Of a DNA stretch of 64,000 nucleotides, positions 44,016 through 52,169 are shown in pieces. Source of the DNA: Parapedobacter composti (lineage in GTDB: Bacteria > Bacteroidota > Bacteroidia > Sphingobacteriales > Sphingobacteriaceae); NCBI RefSeq assembly GCF_900112315.1, contig NZ_FOLL01000007.1, positions 1-64,000 of the forward strand, given 5' to 3'. Position 1 is the stretch's first letter. Each line of letters starts with the position of its first letter. A program made the position numbers and the translations under genes. The notes under the pieces are model-generated. The model searched no databases. It had not been told where the DNA came from and worked only from the letters and a program-made list of their open reading frames with translations.

Positions 44016-47000
44016 ATGGCAGTCGAAGTAGGACAAATCGTCAAGAACTTAAACCCCGGCGAGCCGGTGACGATCAATCAAATCCAGGCACTGGGCACCA
44101 TGGTGTCCCTGAAATACACCGGCATCAATACCAACAAGGTAAACACCAAAGTGATTTCAAGGGAGCAGTTCGAAGCTCTGGAGGTTCTTGCCGACGAAGG
44201 ATCGTTCAATTTCAGCGGAGACCCTACCCGGTTTGCGCTTTACGCCGAAGCGGAGCGCATCAACTCCGCCTACCAGTTCGATCCACTATTTGCCGTCAAT
44301 TGCAGTATCGTAGATCCATTGCCTCATCAGGTTGAGGCGGTGTACAAATTCTTGTTGCCGCTGCCGCAGATACGTTTTCTACTTGCCGACGATACCGGCG
44401 CGGGAAAAACCATCATGACGGGCCTGCTCATCAAGGAGTTGATGATGCGGGATTTGGTCGAGCGTGTACTGATCGTCACGCCCGGAGGGCTGACCAAGCA
44501 GTGGCAGGAAGACGAGATGGGGATGAAGTTCGGCATCCCCTTCACGCTGGTCAACCGCAGCCTGTTTGCGGCAGACCCCAACGTTTTCCACACCACGCCG
44601 CGGATTGTCACATCCATCGACTTTGTCAGCCGCGATGATGTCCTGAATGTGGTGAGCAATTCGCATTGGGATTTGGTCGTATTTGACGAATGCCACAAGC
44701 TTTCGGCATACGACTACGGCATGAAGCAGTATGCCTCCAGGCGGTATAAGGCCGCGCATACACTCTCGCAGCAATGTGAACACCTGCTGCTGCTCACGGC
44801 CACGCCGCACCGCGGCAGGAAGGATACGTTCAAGAAACTCCTGCAATTGCTGGACGAGGATATCTTCGCGACCGAGGATCTGGCCGCCACCCGGATCAAG
44901 GAATTGGAACATAACGGCATCAATAAGTTCTTTATCCGCCGTTTGAAGGAGGATATGAAAGACTGGAACGGCCAGCCGCTGTATAAAAACCGCTATACCA
45001 AAACGGTGGCCTATCAGCTCACCCCCGAAGAAAAAGAGCTGTACGATGCCGTCACCAGATACCTCACCAAACGCAAGGAGGAAGCCTCGCAAAGCAAAAA
45101 CATCCACGTATCCCTGGCGCTCACCGTCATGCAACGGCGCCTGGTGAGCTCCATTTTCGCCATAAAGAACACCTTGGAAAAGCGATGGAAAGCCTTGCAG
45201 GGTATCGTGGACGAGGTCTCCAAAAACCCGAACCTCTGGAACCAGCGGCACAAACTGGAAGCGTTCGATGTGGACGACATCGACGATTATGACGAACTGG
45301 AAGACGAAGAGCGTGACGCGCTGGAGAATATCCTGGCCGACCCGCGGAAGTTCAAGTTGTTTACCACGGCAAAGAGCCTGGGCGAAATCCAGCAGGAGGC
45401 TACCGAGGTGAAACGGTTGTACGAGATGGCACAAAGCCTCTACAACCGGCAGCAGGAGGAGAAAAAGTTCCAGGAGCTTCAGGAGTTGCTCAAGTCCAAT
45501 GGCGTGTTGGACCAGGGGGAAAAGCTGGTCATTTTCACCGAACACAAGGACACGTTGTTTTACCTCGAAGAACGGCTTTCCAAAAGCGGCGGATATCGCG
45601 TAGCCACCATACACGGTGGGAAAACGGTCGACGAGCGCAGGCAGGCCCAGTGGGATTTCGCAAAACCTGATACCCAGATCCTGATTGCTACCGATGCCGC
45701 CGGCGAGGGCATCAACCTGCAGTTTTGCCGGTTGCTCATCAATTGGGATATCCCATGGAACCCGAACCGCTTGGAACAGCGCATGGGCCGCATCCACCGT
45801 TACGGTCAGAAACAGGACGTCCTGGTCTTCAACATGGTGGCGAGCAATACCCGCGAGGGTAATGTGCTGAGGCGCCTGTTGACCAAACTTGATGTTATCC
45901 GCGAGAGCATGGGCGACGACCGCGTGTACGACGTCATCCAGGATGTGCTGGAAGGCGTGGGACTCGATGACATTATCGAATCTGTGTTCAACGGCCGGGA
46001 AACCGATCTTGACAGTTTCCTCGCCCAAGATACGGAAGTATTGAAATTGAAGTTTACCGAAAAGATAGCCGAACAGAAAGACAAGCTGGCCCATAGTGTC
46101 GTCGATTTCAGGGACGCGCGGATATTGAAAGAACATTCCGACGAAAAGCGCCTGCAACCCATATATATCCGGTTGTTTTTTGAGAAGGCATTCAAAAGCC
46201 TTGACGGCTCGTTCACCCAGGTCCGGCCGGACATCTACCGTATCGATAGCATGCCCGAGCGGGTGGCTGCCGAACTAAGGACCACCTACAACATCCATTT
46301 CGATGCCATCAAGTCCATCCTGTTTTGTTTTGACAAACAGGTATTTCTCGACTACCAGCTTGTGGCCGATTTGGGGAAGGTACATTACATCAATCCGGGC
46401 AATCCCGTGTTCGATAGCCTGGTTGCGGTCATTCGTCGGGAATACCGGGAAGATATGATCAAAGGAACCATATTAATTTCGCCCGATGAAAAAGAGGATT
46501 ACTTTGCTTTTTTTGTAAAAAGCCAAATTGTGGACAACCGGCCAAACAAAGGGGAAGACAGCATCGCCGATGAGCGATTGCTATTGGTGAGCCAGTCACA
46601 TGATAGGCAGTTTCGCATCACTTCGCCTGCCAAGTTCATCGACCTGCACGCACCGGCAGCATTCGCAAAACCCGTAACCCCGCCACCTGTACAGCATATC
46701 GATGACGTTGTGCAATGGAGCTTCCAGCACGTCACCCTTCGGCAATTCGACGATACGCAAGCCCACGTACAGAAAGATACCGAAGACCGGAAACGCTACC
46801 TCGAATCGGCTTTTTCACAGGTTATCATATCCCTGCAAGCAGAGATACAGGAACTGCAGACAAAGATGCTGTACGGAGACACGAAGCTCCAGGATAAAAT
46901 ATTGAAGAAACAGGAGCGTATCAACGCATTGATCCAAAAGAAAGCCGGCAGGCTGGAGCGTCTGGGGTTGATGACCCAGCTCAGCCCCAAGGCTCCCGAA

Positions 47001-47483
47001 ATACTGGGTTGCGCCTACGTGTTACCCCTCTCACAGGTGGAATACAACGGGCATTATGGCATGAGCCGCGACGACGAGGCCGAAGCGATAGCCATGCAGA
47101 CGGCCATGGCGTATGAACGCAGTGCGGGCTGGAGGCCCGAAGACGTGAGCGCCAACAACGAAGGGTACGATATCAAGAGCATCAGCCCGGATGAGCTCAA
47201 ACGCTATATCGAAGTAAAAGGACGCAGCGGTGCCGATGGCAGCATCATGCTCAGCGAAAACGAAATGAACCGATTGGCCCAGCTGGGCGATTCCGCCTGG
47301 CTATACATCGTGCTCAACTGCAAGACCAGCCCAGAGTTGTTCCGGTTGCAGAACCCGGCCAGGACCCTGAGGTTTGAGTTAAAAACCAAAGGCATCCAGT
47401 ACTTTTTGCCCATGGCAGAGTGGAAAGGAAAAAGCGCGCTGCATGAAACGAAAATACTTGGTAGCTTTGCCGACAATGATTAA
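44016..47483 (+). CDS. SNF2-type DEAD/DEAH helicase with C-terminal DUF3883 (defence operon gene 1)
   Basis: An 1155-residue protein. Walker A ADDTGAGKTIMTG (GAGKT near residue 128), DECH box near residue 224, motif III LLTATPHRG, helicase C domain with IHGGKTVDERRQAQ, ATDAAGEGINLQ and QRMGRIHRYGQK (near 588), a coiled-coil stretch near 930-990, and a C-terminal DUF3883 nuclease-like fold (EGYDIKS...YIEVKGR, about 1050-1070). This architecture occurs in DISARM DrmD and in the helicase of helicase-methyltransferase-ATPase defence systems. DUF3883 has restriction-endonuclease-like D...ExK residues (D in GYDIKS, E-V-K in YIEVKGR), so it may cut DNA. Its stop overlaps the next gene. Confidence 0.9.
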   Translation: MAVEVGQIVKNLNPGEPVTINQIQALGTMVSLKYTGINTNKVNTKVISREQFEALEVLADEGSFNFSGDPTRFALYAEAERINSAYQFDPLFAVNCSIVDPLPHQVEAVYKFLLPLPQIRFLLADDTGAGKTIMTGLLIKELMMRDLVERVLIVTPGGLTKQWQEDEMGMKFGIPFTLVNRSLFAADPNVFHTTPRIVTSIDFVSRDDVLNVVSNSHWDLVVFDECHKLSAYDYGMKQYASRRYKAAHTLSQQCEHLLLLTATPHRGRKDTFKKLLQLLDEDIFATEDLAATRIKELEHNGINKFFIRRLKEDMKDWNGQPLYKNRYTKTVAYQLTPEEKELYDAVTRYLTKRKEEASQSKNIHVSLALTVMQRRLVSSIFAIKNTLEKRWKALQGIVDEVSKNPNLWNQRHKLEAFDVDDIDDYDELEDEERDALENILADPRKFKLFTTAKSLGEIQQEATEVKRLYEMAQSLYNRQQEEKKFQELQELLKSNGVLDQGEKLVIFTEHKDTLFYLEERLSKSGGYRVATIHGGKTVDERRQAQWDFAKPDTQILIATDAAGEGINLQFCRLLINWDIPWNPNRLEQRMGRIHRYGQKQDVLVFNMVASNTREGNVLRRLLTKLDVIRESMGDDRVYDVIQDVLEGVGLDDIIESVFNGRETDLDSFLAQDTEVLKLKFTEKIAEQKDKLAHSVVDFRDARILKEHSDEKRLQPIYIRLFFEKAFKSLDGSFTQVRPDIYRIDSMPERVAAELRTTYNIHFDAIKSILFCFDKQVFLDYQLVADLGKVHYINPGNPVFDSLVAVIRREYREDMIKGTILISPDEKEDYFAFFVKSQIVDNRPNKGEDSIADERLLLVSQSHDRQFRITSPAKFIDLHAPAAFAKPVTPPPVQHIDDVVQWSFQHVTLRQFDDTQAHVQKDTEDRKRYLESAFSQVIISLQAEIQELQTKMLYGDTKLQDKILKKQERINALIQKKAGRLERLGLMTQLSPKAPEILGCAYVLPLSQVEYNGHYGMSRDDEAEAIAMQTAMAYERSAGWRPEDVSANNEGYDIKSISPDELKRYIEVKGRSGADGSIMLSENEMNRLAQLGDSAWLYIVLNCKTSPELFRLQNPARTLRFELKTKGIQYFLPMAEWKGKSALHETKILGSFADND

Positions 47484-50400
47484 TTACACAATGACCCCAC
47501 CCAAAAAACTCATCGAAGTAGCCATGCCGATCAAAGAGATATCGGCCGAAAGCGTGCGGGACAAGTCCATACGCCACGGGCATATCAGTACGCTGCACCT
47601 TTGGTGGGCGCGCCGGCCGCTGCCTGTATGCCGGGCGGTGGTTTTCGCCAGTTTGGTGCCGGACCCACTGGACGAAAACTGCCCGCAGGCTTTCCGGGAC
47701 GCAGTGGAGATGCTATTGGGTAATCAGGCCGAACAAATCGACTACTACGCACCCTATAAGGACATTCCCTGGACATCTGTATATGATCCGATGGAGGATA
47801 ATCTCCGTAATCGGCTGCAATTGTTTATCGGCAAATTCACGGACGAAATGCAGCAACATTTGCTGTATCATAAGCCAAAGCCTGCTGCGGGTAAGCAGAT
47901 AGCCGACAGCAGCCTTATCAAATGGGACAACAAAAACAACGAAAAAATCATCAACAAAGCCCGCAAGCTCATCTGGGTGGCTCATAACAGCAAAGAAAAT
48001 ACCGGCGCTACGGCAAATGATCTATTGGCCAGCTTTGACGACCACTACAAAGCCATAAAAGACGCCGAAAAAGCGCTATACCGCCTGCCCGACCGCCACA
48101 TCGAAACCGAACAAGTGCTGCAGGCCACGGCCAACTTACAGCGGGCCATCGATGCGTTCCTCGATAAAATGCCCCGTGTTTTCGACCCATTCGCCGGTGG
48201 CGGCGCCATCCCCCTGGAAGCGGCACGATTGGGCTGTAGAAGCTACGGCAATGACATCAACCCGGTGGCGCATATCATACAGAAGGGCAGCCTGGAGTTC
48301 CCGCAGAAATACGGCAAACCCATCAGTTACAGTAAGACGGAGTTCATCAAGCTGTACGGGCAGGATACCTGGGACAAGTTGAGTGGCAGCCAATTGGTCT
48401 ATCAAAATGGTGAAGCCATCGGGGCGAAGATTGACAACAGGCTCAGTTTCGATGTCGCTTTTTATGCAAGGAAACTTCTCAGCGAAGCGGAAAAGGAAAT
48501 CGGACACTACTATCCCGCCGATACAAAAGGAGGCAAACCCATCGCCTACTACTGGGCACGGGTCGGCACCTGCAGCAATCCGAGCTGCAAGGCGGAAGTG
48601 CCCTTGCTGAAAGGGTTTTATCTGGCCAATACCCAAACCAAGCAAGTCTATCTGCACCCTGTTATTAACGGGAAGCAAATTGATTTTGAGGTTAGGCATG
48701 GGAAATGTGATTTGGATGGATGGAATAATAGAGGTAATTTGAAATGCCCTTTTTGCGGCAGCATCACTGATGTCAAGCAAATTAAACAGCAGAATATTAA
48801 CGGCGGCTTAGGAGAAAGATTGTTAGCTATTATTGTCGATGGACAACACGGCAAAGAATACCGATTGCCCACTCTTTCTGAAATTGCTTCTGCGGCTATT
48901 ATTCCTACTGTCGAAAGACCCACCGAAAAAATGCAACGCAACTCTGCTGGTGGAGATACATTTAGTTGGGGCGTAACGGAATGGGGTCAAATGTTCTCCC
49001 CCCGCCAATTGCTGGCCCTGCAAACCCTCGTGCAAAAGCTGCAGGAAATAAAGGCCGCGTTGCAACCCGATAAGGACGATTATGCCAAAGCTGTGGTAAC
49101 GTATTTGGGGATTTTGTTAGACAGGGTAATTTTATCCAACACCTCGTTTGGTAGATGGCACAACGGACGTGAAACACTTGAACACCCTTTTGCGAAACAA
49201 GCAATTCCCATGATATTCGATTACCCGGAATCAAATATGTTTTGTAACTCCACGGGTAGTGCATATAATCAACTGGAATGGCTCACCCGGTACATTGAAT
49301 CGGAATCAAATTTTCCATTCGCATCCAAAATGCAAAATGCGAGCAGCGGGGAGAAAAACCAGTTCGCTGAAAAATACCTAACTGCAGTGGTTACTGACCC
49401 ACCGTACTATGACGCCATCGCTTACGCTGATCTGTCCGACTTCTTTTATGTATGGCTTAAAAGAACTTTAGGAGATGTATACCCGCTCAACTTCGCTACG
49501 CCGCAAACGCCAAAAACGGAGGAATGTACGGCGTTAAAACACCATCACAGCAACAGCAAAGACCGGGCTAAAGCGCATTTTGAAGACAAGCTTACCCAGA
49601 TTTTCGACGCCATAGAGCACCAAACATCCGATATTGTGAGCATCATGTTTGCCCACCAAAGTACCGCCGCCTGGACTACGCTATGCAACTCTATCCTCGG
49701 TGCACGGATGAACATCACCGGGTCGTGGGCCATGGATACAGAAATGGCCAATCGCAGTTTAGGTCTGGCCGGGGCTGCGCTGGAATCTTCCGTCACCGTT
49801 TCCTGCAAGCCTTCCCAGCGGGAAGGCTTTGGTAGCTACCGCGAGGTGAAGCGCGCCATCGAACAGACCGTGGCCATAGAGGTAGAGATGCTCTACAAGT
49901 TGGGCTTTCGCGGAGCGGACCTGCTTACGGCCTGTTTCGGCAAGGCGGTGAGCGAGTTCGGAAAATACCAGCGTGTGGAAAAGGCCGACGGCAGCGAGGT
50001 GTCCGTGGCCGAGCTGCTGGAAATGGCCCGCGAAGCGGCATTCAATGCACTGCTCAAAGGGTTTGACGGCGATGACGTTACCAAATTTTATATCGGCTGG
50101 CTACAGCTCTTCGGTTTTGCCGAAAGCGATTTCGACGACGCTGCCAAGTTCAGCCGGGTCGGCCTGAGCATCAATGTGGACGAATTGTTCAGGCAGCATA
50201 TCCTCATCAAAAACGGCAATAAACAAACGCTGGGTACCTATGAGGAGCGCATAATGGCGAGCAAAAGTCTGGGAGATAAAGCCGGCGGCAACCTGATCGA
50301 CCTGGTGCACCGTGCCATGATGATGTATAAGGGTAGCGACCGCCAGGCACTGTTGCGCTATATCAACGAGCGGGCATCACAGCCGGATGGCAACTTCTGG

Positions 50401-50550
50401 CGGGTACTCACCTCGCTCTGCGAGGTGCTGCCACAGGGAAGCGACGATTACAAACAGGCCAGCGGCCTGCTGGCCAACAAAGACAGCCTCATCCGGGAGA
50501 GCAAAACGGTACAGCAACCCGCCGTGGAACAAACGAGGTTATTTGAATAG
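47476..50550 (+). CDS. DUF1156-type adenine-specific DNA methyltransferase (defence operon gene 2)
   Basis: About 1024 residues. DUF1156 N-terminus (PKKLIEVAMPIKEISAESVR, then KSIRHGHISTLHLWWARRPL), AdoMet motif I VFDPFAGGGAIPLEAARLG near residue 237, two zinc-ribbon-like Cys pairs (TCSNPSC and KCPFCGS), and catalytic motif DPPYYDAIAY near 641. It probably methylates adenines to mark self DNA. I use the ATG at 47476, which overlaps the helicase stop; 47491 is possible. Part of the middle (about 48640-49000) is visibly richer in A+T than the rest. Confidence 0.9.
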   Translation: MINYTMTPPKKLIEVAMPIKEISAESVRDKSIRHGHISTLHLWWARRPLPVCRAVVFASLVPDPLDENCPQAFRDAVEMLLGNQAEQIDYYAPYKDIPWTSVYDPMEDNLRNRLQLFIGKFTDEMQQHLLYHKPKPAAGKQIADSSLIKWDNKNNEKIINKARKLIWVAHNSKENTGATANDLLASFDDHYKAIKDAEKALYRLPDRHIETEQVLQATANLQRAIDAFLDKMPRVFDPFAGGGAIPLEAARLGCRSYGNDINPVAHIIQKGSLEFPQKYGKPISYSKTEFIKLYGQDTWDKLSGSQLVYQNGEAIGAKIDNRLSFDVAFYARKLLSEAEKEIGHYYPADTKGGKPIAYYWARVGTCSNPSCKAEVPLLKGFYLANTQTKQVYLHPVINGKQIDFEVRHGKCDLDGWNNRGNLKCPFCGSITDVKQIKQQNINGGLGERLLAIIVDGQHGKEYRLPTLSEIASAAIIPTVERPTEKMQRNSAGGDTFSWGVTEWGQMFSPRQLLALQTLVQKLQEIKAALQPDKDDYAKAVVTYLGILLDRVILSNTSFGRWHNGRETLEHPFAKQAIPMIFDYPESNMFCNSTGSAYNQLEWLTRYIESESNFPFASKMQNASSGEKNQFAEKYLTAVVTDPPYYDAIAYADLSDFFYVWLKRTLGDVYPLNFATPQTPKTEECTALKHHHSNSKDRAKAHFEDKLTQIFDAIEHQTSDIVSIMFAHQSTAAWTTLCNSILGARMNITGSWAMDTEMANRSLGLAGAALESSVTVSCKPSQREGFGSYREVKRAIEQTVAIEVEMLYKLGFRGADLLTACFGKAVSEFGKYQRVEKADGSEVSVAELLEMAREAAFNALLKGFDGDDVTKFYIGWLQLFGFAESDFDDAAKFSRVGLSINVDELFRQHILIKNGNKQTLGTYEERIMASKSLGDKAGGNLIDLVHRAMMMYKGSDRQALLRYINERASQPDGNFWRVLTSLCEVLPQGSDDYKQASGLLANKDSLIRESKTVQQPAVEQTRLFE

Positions 50551-50553
50551 CAT

Positions 50554-51666
50554 ATGGCAAAAGATTTAACCAATTCGGTTGTAGACCGGAAAAACATCCT
50601 CAACAACAATTTTGCGATACAAGAGGTGTATCGGCAAATCGGGTTTTATGGCATTAAGTATGACGGTAAATACCGTTTTACGAAACAACAGGTAGCCAAT
50701 TATTTTGAAGTTGATATCCGGACGATTGAACGGATCGTGGAGGCTCACAAAGAGGAAATCACGGAAAGCGGTTATGAAGTGTATACCGGTGCTCAACTCA
50801 AAAAATTCAAAGATACAATTACGCATTTTATTAATGAAGTAAGGCATCGCGATGTTCCCGACACCGATGTCGGGAACATGCCGGAAACCCCGGAAGATCG
50901 GCAGGCCGTTGCTAACTTCTTTGAAGAGGAACTGGATAATCTCTCCAGAACACCGCAATTGTCCGTATTTACCTACAAAGCGTTCCTAAACATAGGAATG
51001 TTGTTAACCGGGTCTGAGAAAGCACAAGAACTCCGTTCTGCCATATTGGATATCGTCATCGATGTACTAAACCAAAAAATCGGGGGAAAAGCCAAATATA
51101 TCAATCAACGCGAAGAGGAATTTCTGCCAAGCGCTATTCGGGAGTACAACTATCGTAAAACGTTCACCGATGCATTGGATAATTACATCACGGAGAATAA
51201 ATTCAAGTATGCACAATTGACAGATAAAATCTACAAAGCGGTTTTCAAGGAAAATGCCAAGGAGTATCGCCAGATTTTACAGCTGAACGCCAAGGAAAGT
51301 GTAAGAAGTACCATGTATGCCGAAATACTGGATTTAATAGCCGGATATGAGAATGGCTTTTCGGCACTTTTGAAAGAGGAATCTGAAACAAACGGCAGGA
51401 AACTGACACTCTCCGAAGCGCACAAATTGTTCGCCAAATACGAAAGTCTAACACAGGCGACATTGACACCTTTGAGGGAAAAGGCCAGAAGCCTGATGGC
51501 AAGCAGGGACTTGGCTTTTAGGGATGCCTTGCACGAAAAGCTAAAGGACTACATCAATGAAGTCAGCGCCGAAGACTATGAGAAATTTATCGGGGAACGG
51601 AGCATGGATCTAGAAAAACGGCTGGAAGAAAACAGGGATGTCTTTAGGCGCTTAAAAGATAGATAA
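50554..51666 (+). CDS. HTH protein paired with the Fic protein (defence operon gene 3)
   Basis: A 370-residue protein. A winged-helix-like start (YRFTKQQVANYFEVDIRTIE, about residues 37-60) is followed by an all-helical body; proteins of this kind often sit directly before a Fic/Doc gene. It starts three bases after the methyltransferase stop and ends one base before the Fic gene. An in-frame 12-bp perfect inverted repeat lies at 50852-50879. G+C is clearly lower here than in the helicase gene, suggesting a separate origin for genes 3 and 4. I infer it acts as the regulator or antitoxin of the Fic protein. Confidence 0.75.
   Translation: MAKDLTNSVVDRKNILNNNFAIQEVYRQIGFYGIKYDGKYRFTKQQVANYFEVDIRTIERIVEAHKEEITESGYEVYTGAQLKKFKDTITHFINEVRHRDVPDTDVGNMPETPEDRQAVANFFEEELDNLSRTPQLSVFTYKAFLNIGMLLTGSEKAQELRSAILDIVIDVLNQKIGGKAKYINQREEEFLPSAIREYNYRKTFTDALDNYITENKFKYAQLTDKIYKAVFKENAKEYRQILQLNAKESVRSTMYAEILDLIAGYENGFSALLKEESETNGRKLTLSEAHKLFAKYESLTQATLTPLREKARSLMASRDLAFRDALHEKLKDYINEVSAEDYEKFIGERSMDLEKRLEENRDVFRRLKDR
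50852..50879. repeat. 12-bp perfect inverted repeat (REP-like) within a coding sequence
   Basis: ATGTTCCCGACA (50852-50863), loop CCGA, TGTCGGGAACAT (50868-50879). The hairpin is in frame and encodes DVPDTDVGN. TCCCGA/TCGGGA hairpins of this style occur as REP-like elements in Bacteroidota. Confidence 0.7.
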
Positions 51667-51667
51667 C

Positions 51668-52153
51668 ATGGCGTATAACTATTTCGAAACGGACTATGCC
51701 ATCCGCATCCACGATAAAATCATCGAAATATCGGGAGGTAGTCCGGGGATCAAGGATTTTGGAAATATAGACAGTCCGCTAACACACATTCAAAACGACG
51801 ATTATTATCCGGAGTTTGAAGATAAAATTACACACCTGATCTTCTCTTTCAATAAATTCCACGCTTTTAACGATGGCAACAAACGGACTTCAATAGCTTT
51901 GGGTGCTTTTTTCCTGGAAATAAATGGTTTGGGTGGCTTTGTAGATAAGTTTATCATCGAGATGGAAAACATTGCTGTCACGGTAGCCGACAATATTATC
52001 GACAAAGAACTGCTCCAGGAAATTGTCGCCGCTATCATCAACGAACCCGACTATAGCGAAGCATTGAAGCTGAAGATAGTCGACGCTTTGTTACAGGTCG
52101 ACCACAAAAAAGAGACGTTGAATCTCGGAAAAGGTTTTTACAAGGATTTATAA
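51668..52153 (+). CDS. Fic/Doc-family protein (defence operon gene 4)
   Basis: A 161-residue protein with the complete Fic/Doc active-site motif HAFNDGNKRT starting at H65 (HxFxDGNKR). Doc-type proteins transfer phosphate or AMP to target proteins and act as toxins, held by an antitoxin. The pairing with the HTH gene one base upstream and the small size fit the death-on-curing class. Its place inside the helicase-methyltransferase-ATPase operon suggests an effector or fail-safe role, which is an inference. Confidence 0.85.
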   Translation: MAYNYFETDYAIRIHDKIIEISGGSPGIKDFGNIDSPLTHIQNDDYYPEFEDKITHLIFSFNKFHAFNDGNKRTSIALGAFFLEINGLGGFVDKFIIEMENIAVTVADNIIDKELLQEIVAAIINEPDYSEALKLKIVDALLQVDHKKETLNLGKGFYKDL

Positions 52154-52169
52154 GTAATCATAAAACCAT

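Noticed and set aside
44379-46157. 592-codon open frame on the minus strand
   Set aside because: It lies wholly antisense to the helicase gene, which has clear helicase motifs; the reverse frame shows no family and is a compositional shadow.
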